In this document: positions 28,701 through 35,342 of the stretch, piece by piece
Numbering within the stretch: position 1 is the first letter of the stretch
Layout: every line of letters begins with the position of its first letter
Assembly (NCBI GenBank): GCA_947503145.1
Contig: CANNCP010000012.1
Span: forward strand, 23,158 to 87,157
Length of the DNA: 64,000 bases
Direction: 5' to 3'
Origin: an uncultured Roseovarius sp.
Lineage (GTDB): Bacteria; Pseudomonadota; Alphaproteobacteria; Rhodobacterales; Rhodobacteraceae
Program-made: the position numbers and the translations under genes
The notes under the pieces: generated by a model
Told to the model about the DNA's origin: nothing
Database searches by the model: none
What the model saw: the letters and a program-made list of their open reading frames with translations, nothing else

Positions 28701-29228
28701 AACATTCGAAGGGTTCAGGACAGGAATCATGGCGTCTTTCATCGCGTATTCGGACTGGTGACATGTGGTAGAGCTTTCGCAGGTGTGATCGTCTCCCATC
28801 AACGCGAGAACACCGCCATTCCTGGAGGTTCCGGCAAGGTTCGCATGACGGAACACGTCACCGGTGCGGTCCACACCGGGACCTTTGCCATACCAAACGC
28901 CAAACACGCCGTCATATTTGCCTTCACCGCGCATTTCGGCCTGTTGCGCGCCCCAGATTGCGGTCGCCGCCATATCCTCATTGAGCGCAGGCTCGTAGAC
29001 CACATGGGCCGCCCCAAGTGGTTTCTTTGCCCGAGGAAATTGACTGTCGAGCGCCCCGAGCGGCGAGCCGCGATAGCCGGTCACGTAACCCGCGGTATTC
29101 AACCCGGCCTTCTGGTCCAGATTGCGTTGGGTCAGACACAAGCGGATCAAGGCCTGGGTTCCGGTGATGTAGATCTGCTTTTTCTCCAGATCGTATTTAT
29201 CGTTAAGGTCGACCGGAAGAATACTCAT
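25785..29228 (-). CDS. Fused indolepyruvate (2-oxoacid):ferredoxin oxidoreductase, IorA-IorB type
   Basis: 1147 residues fusing all parts of a 2-oxoacid:ferredoxin oxidoreductase. Order: pyrimidine-binding TPP domain (about 1-250), linker domain, pyrophosphate-binding TPP domain with YAGIGCSWMAQMMD and GDGTYNHSG (about 450-600), two [4Fe-4S]-type cysteine clusters (CEGCGDCGEKSNC and CNKDYSCAKGFC, about 635-690), then the gamma domain (GVGGTGVVTIGALLA) and a C-terminal extension. It decarboxylates aryl or branched 2-oxoacids to acyl-CoA, reducing ferredoxin. ATG 29228 with AGAGG upstream. Beside Rid proteins and a D-amino-acid dehydrogenase it fits the 2-oxoacid step of amino-acid breakdown. 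Confidence 0.93.
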   Translation of the reverse strand: MSILPVDLNDKYDLEKKQIYITGTQALIRLCLTQRNLDQKAGLNTAGYVTGYRGSPLGALDSQFPRAKKPLGAAHVVYEPALNEDMAATAIWGAQQAEMRGEGKYDGVFGVWYGKGPGVDRTGDVFRHANLAGTSRNGGVLALMGDDHTCESSTTCHQSEYAMKDAMIPVLNPSNVQEILEYGIHGFALSRFSGLWVGLKCVKDNIESTASIYADPDAVVPVVPDFDMPEGGLNIRPNDTPQAQEARLHKYKTDAALAYARANGLDKVIWTGGTSPRIGIVSTGKSYMDVLSALQILGIDEAQANRIGLAVYKVGMPWPLEPQGITGFAAGLEQLVVVEEKRGLIEEQLRGILYGHANQPKSVVGKKDENGKTLFQVELALNPLQIAAAIGARLPDAAMQAKAGEIEAKLHEQRETLGLKRTMYFCAGCPHSSSTRIPEGARGYAGIGCSWMAQMMDRGTEGYTHMGGEGANWIGESRFSTREHVFQTLGDGTYNHSGIQAIRAAIAAKTNITYKVLYNDTVAMTGGQDHEGDLSPFKIAAEVKAAGAVRVAFMSDRPELYNAGQFPSGTSIDHRDDLMRVQKELSQIKGVTVLVYEQTCAAEKRRRRKRGKMEDPDMRLFINPLVCEGCGDCGEKSNCVAVTPLETEFGRKRQIDQSTCNKDYSCAKGFCPSFVSVEGGELRKPLADEGELPLLKDPERIVSLDHPFGVVLTGVGGTGVVTIGALLAMAAHLEGKGCGIIDMLGMAQKGGAVTSHIMLAEKPDDIRAIRIVPGQADLVLGCDMVVSAGDQTLDLVGHDRSHLVVNTNEMMTGDFTRNADFSLPIVRMKTRLTGAVKDGNAHLLNSTKIARALMGDTIAANLFLLGVAFQKGLIPLSEEAIVKAIELNGIAVPFNLKSFAWGRLFVQDEALVMQRAAPGMGAPKPQAKSLDELVAHRASELRAYQNARYAARYTTLMDKVITADPSDQKDFSKAVARNVFKLMAYKDEYEVARLYTDGRFQKALKEQFTGDFRLKLQMAPPIFSKRDPETGHLQKRVIGPWMLSAMKLLTKFKGLRGTAFDIFGRTEERRMERALIQEYFDMIEGILPKLCEADYAIAIALAALPEQIRGFGHIKEENMQKAAQTRTDLLARLMPKTSEMRMASGEV

Positions 29229-29361
29229 CTGTGTGCCTCTTTTGTGTCATCGCGTGTTGCAGCGAGAATTTTCGGAATCGTAACATCCAGCTTGGCCGCG
29301 ACATAAGCGCGTCGCGTCTTGCGCAGCCATACAGCAAGCCCTTTTCGCAGCTTCGACCCAC

Positions 29362-30126
29362 TCAAAGACTTGAAACTAGATGCCCGCCATCAACGGGAAT
29401 GACCGTGCCGGTCATGAAGCTGCTGCGATCAGAGGCAAGCAGCAAAAGCAAGCCATCCAACTCGTCAAGGTTGCCGGTGCGCTTCATCGGGATGCGCTTG
29501 CACAGGGCTTGGCCAGCATTGCTTTCAAGGAAATCTTCGGTCAGTTCCGTCAGGAAATAGCCGGGTGCGATAGCGTTGACGCGGATATTGTACCTGGCCA
29601 GTTCAAGCGCATGCAGGTGGGTCATATGCGCGACTGCCGCTTTGGTCATGGCATAGCTGGACGCTCCGCCGACGGCGCGCAAACCGGTTATTGAAGAGAT
29701 GTTGATGATCGTGCCGGGCTTTTCGTGTTTGACAAGTCTTTGGCTGACAGCCTGAGACATGTCCCACACGGCCGTCTGGTTAACCGCAATTATCTGATCC
29801 GTCTCTTCCTTTGGTGCGGTCAAAAAGAGATGACGACCAGCCATTCCGGCGTTGTTGACAAGGATCTCAACCGGACCGGCCAGGGCTTCTATCTGGTCAA
29901 GGCCGGTATTGATGGCATCGCGGTCGGTCACATCCATCTGAATCGGAATCGCCCGTCCACCTTGCGCCTCAATTTCAGAGGCCAGGCTCTTGAGGCGATC
30001 CAGACGGCGCGCGACGATCACCGTGGTACAGCCGTGGCTTGCAAGGGTCTTGGCGAGATGTGCCCCGATGCCAGAGGACGCACCTGTGACAAGCGCGATC
30101 TTACCTGCCAGATTAAAATATTGCAT
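29362..30126 (-). CDS. Short-chain dehydrogenase/reductase (SDR)
   Basis: 254-residue classical SDR: cofactor motif TGASSGIG (residues 17-24 region), NNAGMAG, catalytic Ser in ISSITG, Tyr-x3-Lys as YAMTK, and C-terminal GTVIPVDGGH. VARRLDRL after beta-2 suggests NADP(H). ATG 30126 has GGGAG 6 bases upstream; the frame extends to 30324 but that part crosses an operator and lacks family similarity. Divergent from the second GntR gene. Substrate unknown; oxidation of a hydroxy-acid or alcohol intermediate is possible. Confidence 0.9.
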   Translation of the reverse strand: MQYFNLAGKIALVTGASSGIGAHLAKTLASHGCTTVIVARRLDRLKSLASEIEAQGGRAIPIQMDVTDRDAINTGLDQIEALAGPVEILVNNAGMAGRHLFLTAPKEETDQIIAVNQTAVWDMSQAVSQRLVKHEKPGTIINISSITGLRAVGGASSYAMTKAAVAHMTHLHALELARYNIRVNAIAPGYFLTELTEDFLESNAGQALCKRIPMKRTGNLDELDGLLLLLASDRSSFMTGTVIPVDGGHLVSSL

Positions 30127-30147
30127 ATAGATCTCCCGATTTGTATA

Positions 30148-30161
30148 ATACAATATTGTAT
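30148..30161. promoter_or_regulatory. Palindrome ATACAATATTGTAT, probable GntR operator
   Basis: Perfect 14-bp palindrome in the divergent region between the SDR (start 30126) and the GntR gene (start 30287), within an AT-rich patch likely to hold the promoters. Different from the AAGTGTATACACTT sites, so it probably belongs to the second regulator. Confidence 0.55.
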
Positions 30162-30286
30162 GAAGTATATTAGTCAACCGCTTTATGGAGGGCTGGCCCT
30201 TGCAAATAGGCGCTGGACAGATGCTCTTGCAGGGCGATAACAACGTGGGACGCATCAAAAATGGCAGCGGTGGCGCGGTTAATCTT

Positions 30287-30988
30287 ATGACGACGCAACA
30301 AAAAACAACCGGTGACACCCGCAAGCCTCGTCAGGGTAAAGTGGTCTATGACCGCATTCGCGAGATGGCAATCAGCTATGAATTTCTGCCCGATGAAAGT
30401 ATCAGCGAAGGATCCCTTGCCCGTGATCTCGGCGTCAGTCGCTCACCAGTTCGCGACGCACTGAACCGTCTTGTCACAGAGCAGCTTATCACTTTTCGTC
30501 CAAACTATGGTTTCTTCGCGCGCTCTCTGACGGATACCGAGCTATTCGATCTGGCGGAAACGCGCCTTTGTCTTGAGCTTGAAGCAATCCGGCAGGCATT
30601 TGAGCGCGGAACCAGGGAAGAAGCAGAAGAACTCTTGGCGTTCTGGCAGGATGTCGATTCCAAGCTGAGCATAACCGATCCCAAGAAAACCGCATATGCT
30701 GACGAGGAATTCCACTTGCGCATTTTCAAGATGGCACGGAACGCGGTCCTGATTTCGATGATCGAGACCATCAATGCCCGTATACGATTCATTCGGGAGA
30801 TAGAAATCGAGACCCCAATACGGGAAGGTGCGGATTTTACCGAGCATTTCAATGTCGCAAATGCATTGATTGAAGGCAACCGGGAGATAGGGATTTCGGC
30901 AATGCGGCGGCACCTGGAATTCTCACGCGAAAATGCTCAGGCCATCCTGCGCGAAGGAATCATTCGGGTCTATCAGACCCGGCGTTAA
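30287..30988 (+). CDS. FadR-subfamily GntR regulator (second regulator of the island)
   Basis: 233 residues: winged helix (about 15-80, with VSRSPVRDAL) and FCD domain containing DEEFHLRIFKMARNAVL and EHFNVANALIEGN, the usual His-bearing helices. The start at 30287 (MTTQQK) gives the N-terminal length of the sister regulator at 20056; the frame is open back to 30185 and the ribosome site is weak. It resembles the 20056 regulator closely enough to suggest a duplicated or co-inherited pair. Divergent from the SDR gene. Confidence 0.85.
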   Translation: MTTQQKTTGDTRKPRQGKVVYDRIREMAISYEFLPDESISEGSLARDLGVSRSPVRDALNRLVTEQLITFRPNYGFFARSLTDTELFDLAETRLCLELEAIRQAFERGTREEAEELLAFWQDVDSKLSITDPKKTAYADEEFHLRIFKMARNAVLISMIETINARIRFIREIEIETPIREGADFTEHFNVANALIEGNREIGISAMRRHLEFSRENAQAILREGIIRVYQTRR

Positions 30989-31125
30989 AACATTTCGAGA
31001 TTGTCCTGAACCGCAAGTTTTCTCGAAACACCCAAACGGTTTTGCTTCCAAAGGCTTTCCGGCAGACGCGTCACCCGTCAGAAACGCGCGAAATCAATGT
31101 TGCTCAGACGCCGCGTACGAAACAG

Positions 31126-32202
31126 TCACTTTATTTCAGCGACTAACCGCATCAGCCTTTCTGTCCGCAGCGCCAGGTTCTCCGGCTCAATCGGCTCAGA
31201 CAACCCCGAATCGACTTCTGCCATCACCGCAATTGCTTTGCCGGTGAAATACAGCGTGCCGTCGGCATCAATACGCGCGACGCCGTCACGCTCCCCCTGG
31301 CGGCGATTGAACGCAATCGCCTCGTCCCGGGACAGATCAGAAGGCAAATCGAGGACGATATCGCCGTTGTGCATCACCACGGGGTATCCACCCGGTAACC
31401 CCATGGGTGCAGGGGCGGAAAACTGCAGCCGGGACGCGTCCGGCAGGAGTGCAGTCAGCACCGGGGTGGCTGAGGCTGCGGTGATCTCATTATAGATCGG
31501 ACCCGACGCAAAAGGCACCCCTTCGTAGGCTAATGTGTCATGCCTCTGACCTGAGGCGCCGATAAAGACCTTCACGCGATCATCTTCGTTTTCCGGAAGC
31601 GCGGCCTGCATCACATCATAGACCTGACAATGATGGCCCAGGACCCGCACTTGGTCGTTGTCCGCAAAATCGTCACGTTCCAGTAGCCGGTGGCGCACCC
31701 GCAGGTGATGGATGCTGACATTTCCAAGCCCGATCGTTGGTGCCAGATCAAGTGTCGCGAGCAAAGGGTGCAGAATATCCGGCATCGTGATGTTGGCAAC
31801 CGGCACCGTCAGGCCAAGCTCGCGAACGACTTCCATGACGTTCATCAGGATCGGCAATTGTGCCGGAATCTGCATTGCGATCCCGGCACTGCTGAGCGCC
31901 TGGGCGACCGGATGCGCCCGGCCGATAATCGACCATGGGCTGATGAGGCTCGCAGATTGCACGATCAAATCCGGCTTTGCCCGACGGATCAGCGCCGTAA
32001 TCACGGACTTGTCGCGGCCGTCGATCTGCTCGAACTCCACCCTGGCGCCATGGCAGTTTCCGAGCATGGCCGCACGGGGGCCGACGGCCTTGGCGTTCCA
32101 GTCGGCAATGACCAGGCATTCAATCCTGGCTTTGGCCAAAAGATTGTTTGCCATTTGAAGGCCAACGTCCCCGCCCCCGATAAAAAGAACCCTCGCCGAC
32201 AT
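31126..32202 (-). CDS. NAD(P)-binding Rossmann protein of unknown function (saccharopine/opine dehydrogenase-like fold)
   Basis: 358 residues starting VLFIGGGDVGLQMANNLL, a Rossmann nucleotide-binding loop, followed by VIADWNAKAVG (acidic/basic end of beta-2). The central part (HPVAQALSSAGIAMQIPAQLPI, LGNVSIHHLRVRHRLLE) matches no enzyme I can name. It is the third gene of a run on the minus strand after the D-amino-acid dehydrogenase and racemase-like genes, with 34 bases between. A role as dehydrogenase or reductase in the same pathway is inference. ATG 32202 (MSARVLF) has AGAAGG nearby. Confidence 0.7.
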   Translation of the reverse strand: MSARVLFIGGGDVGLQMANNLLAKARIECLVIADWNAKAVGPRAAMLGNCHGARVEFEQIDGRDKSVITALIRRAKPDLIVQSASLISPWSIIGRAHPVAQALSSAGIAMQIPAQLPILMNVMEVVRELGLTVPVANITMPDILHPLLATLDLAPTIGLGNVSIHHLRVRHRLLERDDFADNDQVRVLGHHCQVYDVMQAALPENEDDRVKVFIGASGQRHDTLAYEGVPFASGPIYNEITAASATPVLTALLPDASRLQFSAPAPMGLPGGYPVVMHNGDIVLDLPSDLSRDEAIAFNRRQGERDGVARIDADGTLYFTGKAIAVMAEVDSGLSEPIEPENLALRTERLMRLVAEIK

Positions 32203-32236
32203 GCCTTCTGCCTCGCTGCTGGAAATTCCTGCTGCG

Positions 32237-33004
32237 CTAAAGCGTGAAAAGCCGTCCGTTCTCGGGCAGCTTGTCCTCGATCCCGGCAAGACGCAGGCAA
32301 TGCCACGCCAGCGCATGGTTTGACGACGTCACCGGGATTCCTATCTGCGTCTCGATTTCCGCAATATCTGCCGCGATCCGTACTGATGTGCAGGAAACAA
32401 ATACTGCATCAACTTCATGATCGCTGGTGATCCGCGCGACGGCAGCCTTTAGACTTGGTGTATCAATCGCGGCGACAGTCGGGTCGTGCGGCTCGTTGAA
32501 AGTGCCGAAAACCGGGACTTCGAATCCGGCGTCTTCGATCGCCTTTTGCACCATGTCGTTCACCGGCTTTCCATAAGGAGTCAAAACCGCAATTCGTTTT
32601 GCCCCCAGCGCCCTGAAGGCACTATAGGCCGCAAATGCCGGGTTGGTCGTTTCCGCTTCGGGTTTGGCTTTTTTCAGGTTCTTTGCGACTGTTTCAGTGC
32701 CCAAAACAATAGAGGCCGAAGTGCAGGCAAAGGCCACGACATCCACTGTATCACCCGTCAGGATCAGGTTCGCCGTGTCCGTGATCATCGGCCCCATGGC
32801 GCGCAATGTTTCCGGTGTAATTTGCGGCGAATTGGCGATGCGGGCATGATAAACATCCACGCCGGACAACTTCATCAGGTGGCGCAGCTCATGTTCCAGC
32901 GTATAGTCCGTGGACAATACCACGACACCTATCCGCGCCCGAGATCCGATGACCTTCTGTGTCTCGAACGGGAGGTTCTCGAGTATTACTGTTTCAGGCT
33001 TCAT
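32237..33004 (-). CDS. Asp/Glu racemase superfamily protein (maleate isomerase/arylmalonate decarboxylase-like)
   Basis: 255 residues with the two-cysteine layout of the maleate isomerase/AMDase group: AFACTSASIVLG (about residue 94) and FVSCTSVRIAADI (about residue 205), plus RIGVVVLSTDYTLEHEL at the N terminus and LTPYGKPVN. Enzymes here use two Cys (or Cys plus Gly) for proton transfer in isomerisation, racemisation or decarboxylation. It overlaps the D-amino-acid dehydrogenase gene by 11 bases, so they act together: an epimerisation or isomerisation feeding the dehydrogenase is plausible. Confidence 0.83.
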   Translation of the reverse strand: MKPETVILENLPFETQKVIGSRARIGVVVLSTDYTLEHELRHLMKLSGVDVYHARIANSPQITPETLRAMGPMITDTANLILTGDTVDVVAFACTSASIVLGTETVAKNLKKAKPEAETTNPAFAAYSAFRALGAKRIAVLTPYGKPVNDMVQKAIEDAGFEVPVFGTFNEPHDPTVAAIDTPSLKAAVARITSDHEVDAVFVSCTSVRIAADIAEIETQIGIPVTSSNHALAWHCLRLAGIEDKLPENGRLFTL

Positions 33005-34241
33005 ATCGCATACCTTCGTTGGAATGTGAGAGAGAACGTTGGCCGATCATGTCGGCGGTCATCCGGGCACAGCCATTTGACATTGTCCAGCCCATGTGGC
33101 CGTGACCGGTATTGATAAAGAGATTGTCGATGGGCGAGCGATCAACGATCGGCAGGCCCGTCGGCGTCATCGGGCGTAACCCGGCCCAGTATTCAATGCC
33201 CGACGCGCCCAGTTTGTCGCCAAGAAGTTCTCGTGCCCGTTTAAGCATGACCTTGAAGTCCGAAGGCTTGTGCGCGTTGGAGTAGCCGGAGATTTCCGCA
33301 GTTGCGGTCAGACGGATGCGGTCGCCCATCGGGCAATAGGCCAAGAGGTTCTCTTCGTCGACACCGCCGAGTATCGGCGCCTGATCCAGGTCCTTGGCGG
33401 AAACCGTGATCGAGTAGCCCTTGACCGGGTAGATAGCAAGCTTCAGCCCCATCTTTTCGGCAAGATGCGGGCTGTAGATGCCAAGGCAGAGCACGAAGGC
33501 GTCCGCCGGAATGGGCCCGCTGGTGGTCTCCACCGCTTGTACCGCGCCAAGCTTGCGGGTGAGGCCCGTGATTTCTGTATTGTAGCGGATATCTGCACCC
33601 ATGTCGCTACAGACTTGCGCCAGCCCTCGGGCAAAAAGGTAGGCATCGCCGCTGGTATCTGTCGGAGCGAACAAGCCACCCGCAATAGCATTACGAGCCG
33701 TTTCAAGCCCCGGATCGGTGGCGATGACTTCGTCGCGGGTCAGGTTCCGGACCTCCAGTCCCTGACTTCTCAGAGTGTCTGCCTTGGTACTGGCGGCTTC
33801 CAGTTTGTCAGCATTTCGGTAGAAATAGAGCAGCCCGCCTGACAGGCCATCGTACTCTATGCCCGTCTCTGCGGCGACTTCGTTCAACATGCCCTGGGAA
33901 TAACGACAAAGACGTGCCTTGAGACAGGTGTTGGCGGCAGCCCGCTCTGCCGTGCATTGGCGCAGAAACGCCAGCGACCAACGCCATTGGCGCAATGAAA
34001 GCTTTGGTTTGAATTTGATTGCCTGATCGCCACTGATGAGCGAACGCCACATCATTTTTGGCGCCGCGGGCGACCCCCAGGCATAAGCATGCCCGGGAGC
34101 CACAAGGCCGGCATTCGCATAGCTGCTGAACAGAGCCGAAGCACTCTCGCGCTCAATGACTGTGACGGTATGACCGTCTTTCAGGAGCTGATAAGCGGTT
34201 GTTATCCCAACAATACCCGCACCAAGGACAACGACGTGCAT
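32994..34241 (-). CDS. FAD-dependent D-amino-acid dehydrogenase (DadA-like)
   Basis: 415 residues of the DAO superfamily. N-terminal FAD motif VVVLGAGIVGITTAYQLL, ERESASALFSSYANAGLV, central FAPTDTSGDAYLFARGL and C-terminal YWAGLRPMTPTGLPIVD and NTGHGHMGWTMSNGCARM are typical of DadA-type enzymes that oxidise D-amino acids (or D-hydroxyproline) to imino acids, passing electrons to the respiratory chain. ATG 34241 with GGGAG 8 bases upstream. First gene of the minus-strand run with the racemase-like and Rossmann genes; a Rid gene lies just upstream, matching the imine product. Confidence 0.9.
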   Translation of the reverse strand: MHVVVLGAGIVGITTAYQLLKDGHTVTVIERESASALFSSYANAGLVAPGHAYAWGSPAAPKMMWRSLISGDQAIKFKPKLSLRQWRWSLAFLRQCTAERAAANTCLKARLCRYSQGMLNEVAAETGIEYDGLSGGLLYFYRNADKLEAASTKADTLRSQGLEVRNLTRDEVIATDPGLETARNAIAGGLFAPTDTSGDAYLFARGLAQVCSDMGADIRYNTEITGLTRKLGAVQAVETTSGPIPADAFVLCLGIYSPHLAEKMGLKLAIYPVKGYSITVSAKDLDQAPILGGVDEENLLAYCPMGDRIRLTATAEISGYSNAHKPSDFKVMLKRARELLGDKLGASGIEYWAGLRPMTPTGLPIVDRSPIDNLFINTGHGHMGWTMSNGCARMTADMIGQRSLSHSNEGMRYEA

Positions 34242-34251
34242 AAGGCTCTCC

Positions 34252-34370
34252 CTAAAAGCGTTCCGTGAAAAACCTGACTCACAGCTTTTCGCGGAACGCA
34301 GCGATACATATGATCGTTGCACGCATTCCAGCTTAACTGAGTGCCTCAGGTTTAAGGCGGAACGCTTTAG
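34252..34370. repeat. Separated inverted repeat with CTAAAGCGTTCCG-like arms
   Basis: CTAAAAGCGTTCCG at 34252-34265 and CGGAACGCTTTAG at 34358-34370 are complementary apart from one extra A; a third partial copy (CGGAACGC) lies at about 34292-34299. The element sits between the D-amino-acid dehydrogenase start and the Rid copy 2 end. Similar CTAAAGCGTTTCG occurs at 17489-17501. Confidence 0.4.
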
Positions 34371-34392
34371 CTATACGATTACCGAAAAGAGA

Positions 34393-34746
34393 TCAGCGCG
34401 CTGCGATCAAGCCGATTTCGACGGTAAATTGCGGCGCCGCCAGTTTCGGCGAATGCACCGCCGCGCGGCAAGGGGCTGCGCCGCCTGTGGCCCACGCGTC
34501 CCATACGCCGTTCATGGCATCGAAATCGGCCATGTCGCACAGCCAGATGGTGGCGGAAAGCGCCTTGGACTTGTCGCTCCCGACTTCGGCCAGAAGCGCG
34601 TCGATCTGGTCGAGGATCGCTTTGGTCTGCTCTGCTGCGCTGGCGCCGGGGGCTTTCAATGCAACCTGACCCGACAGATAGACCGTGTCGTTATGGATCA
34701 CGATCTGGCTCATGCGGTCATTGGTATGGTGACGTTCGATAGTCAT
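34393..34746 (-). CDS. Rid-family (RidA/YjgF/UK114-like) protein, copy 2
   Basis: 117 residues, 115 identical to copy 1 at 19291-19644 (Ser25 and Met78 here). Same ribosome site AAAGGAG and same orientation. It keeps the arginine in APCRAAV (Arg94) expected for imine hydrolysis. It lies upstream of the D-amino-acid dehydrogenase genes, on the same strand but separated by 151 bases with an inverted repeat. Its promoter region carries the only perfect AAGTGTATACACTT palindrome of the window. Confidence 0.9.
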   Translation of the reverse strand: MTIERHHTNDRMSQIVIHNDTVYLSGQVALKAPGASAAEQTKAILDQIDALLAEVGSDKSKALSATIWLCDMADFDAMNGVWDAWATGGAAPCRAAVHSPKLAAPQFTVEIGLIAAR

Positions 34747-34772
34747 GTCTGGTCTCCTTTGAGAAAGTGCGT
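34396..34772. repeat. Direct repeat, copy 2 (Rid gene)
   Basis: Partner of 19294-19670; only scattered base differences over about 377 bases. Recombination between the two would excise or amplify the 15.1 kb island between them. Confidence 0.85.
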
Positions 34773-34798
34773 TCGTAATGGTTAGCATGTTCACACAC

Positions 34799-34812
34799 AA
34801 GTGTATACACTT
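34799..34812. promoter_or_regulatory. Perfect 14-bp palindrome AAGTGTATACACTT before Rid copy 2
   Basis: Fully symmetric, 53 bases upstream of the Rid ATG, the same spacing as the degenerate site before Rid copy 1. Best-conserved member of a four-site family (19697, 19923, 25476, 34799). Confidence 0.65.
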
Positions 34813-34958
34813 TTTTAAAGGGCAAAATATTTAGGCTAGAATGAGCTAATTCGCTTCTGTATCAAAAGGTTAAGGAAGTTTGGCGCGCTGCGAAATCGCG
34901 GTGATCCGCGCTCAGTCAGTCAACTGCGATGCAGCCGACTGCATGAGCGCGGCTTGGG

Positions 34959-35318
34959 TCATTCCGTCACCGGGGCCTGTGCCGAAATAGCACAATACGT
35001 GTTTGCGTCATCGCCTATCTCGCAGGTGTCCGGCTCCACGGAACTGGCAGTGAAACCATCCTCCAGTGATGTACCATTCAACACGATATGATAATGCCAA
35101 CGCATATCGGCCTCGGTATATCCGTGCTCATAAAGCGTCACGTCCAGGTTTGTTTCGCCACAACGCATCGCCTCGATGGTATAGCCCGCCCCGGTCAGGA
35201 TCTGTTCGACCGACTCGGCCCTGACTTGGCAATCGGCGAGCGACTCAGCCTCGCTCAGCGCCATGTTGGTGGTGCCACCGTCACCGAGCGTCAGGATAAG
35301 CAGGACAGTTTTCAGCAT
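34959..35318 (-). CDS. Small secreted protein of unknown function
   Basis: 119 residues. A short hydrophobic N terminus (MLKTVLLILTLGDGG) could be a signal or membrane segment; the rest is acidic with four to five cysteines (DCQV, RCGE, DTCEIG, TYCAI) that could form disulfides in the periplasm. AGGAGA lies 7 bases before ATG 35318. It follows the TonB receptor by 24 bases on the same strand and may be co-transcribed. I recognise no family. Confidence 0.65.
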   Translation of the reverse strand: MLKTVLLILTLGDGGTTNMALSEAESLADCQVRAESVEQILTGAGYTIEAMRCGETNLDVTLYEHGYTEADMRWHYHIVLNGTSLEDGFTASSVEPDTCEIGDDANTYCAISAQAPVTE

Positions 35319-35342
35319 TGGGTTTCTCCTTTTGCAAAGTGA

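Noticed and set aside
27936..29306. 456-residue plus-strand frame opposite the oxidoreductase fusion
   Set aside because: Antisense shadow of the fused 2-oxoacid:ferredoxin oxidoreductase; composition and lack of motifs show it is not a gene.
34959..35318. Treating the small Cys-containing protein as a haemophore
   Set aside because: It sits beside the haem receptor, but no haemophore or haem-binding motif is recognisable, so it is left as unknown.
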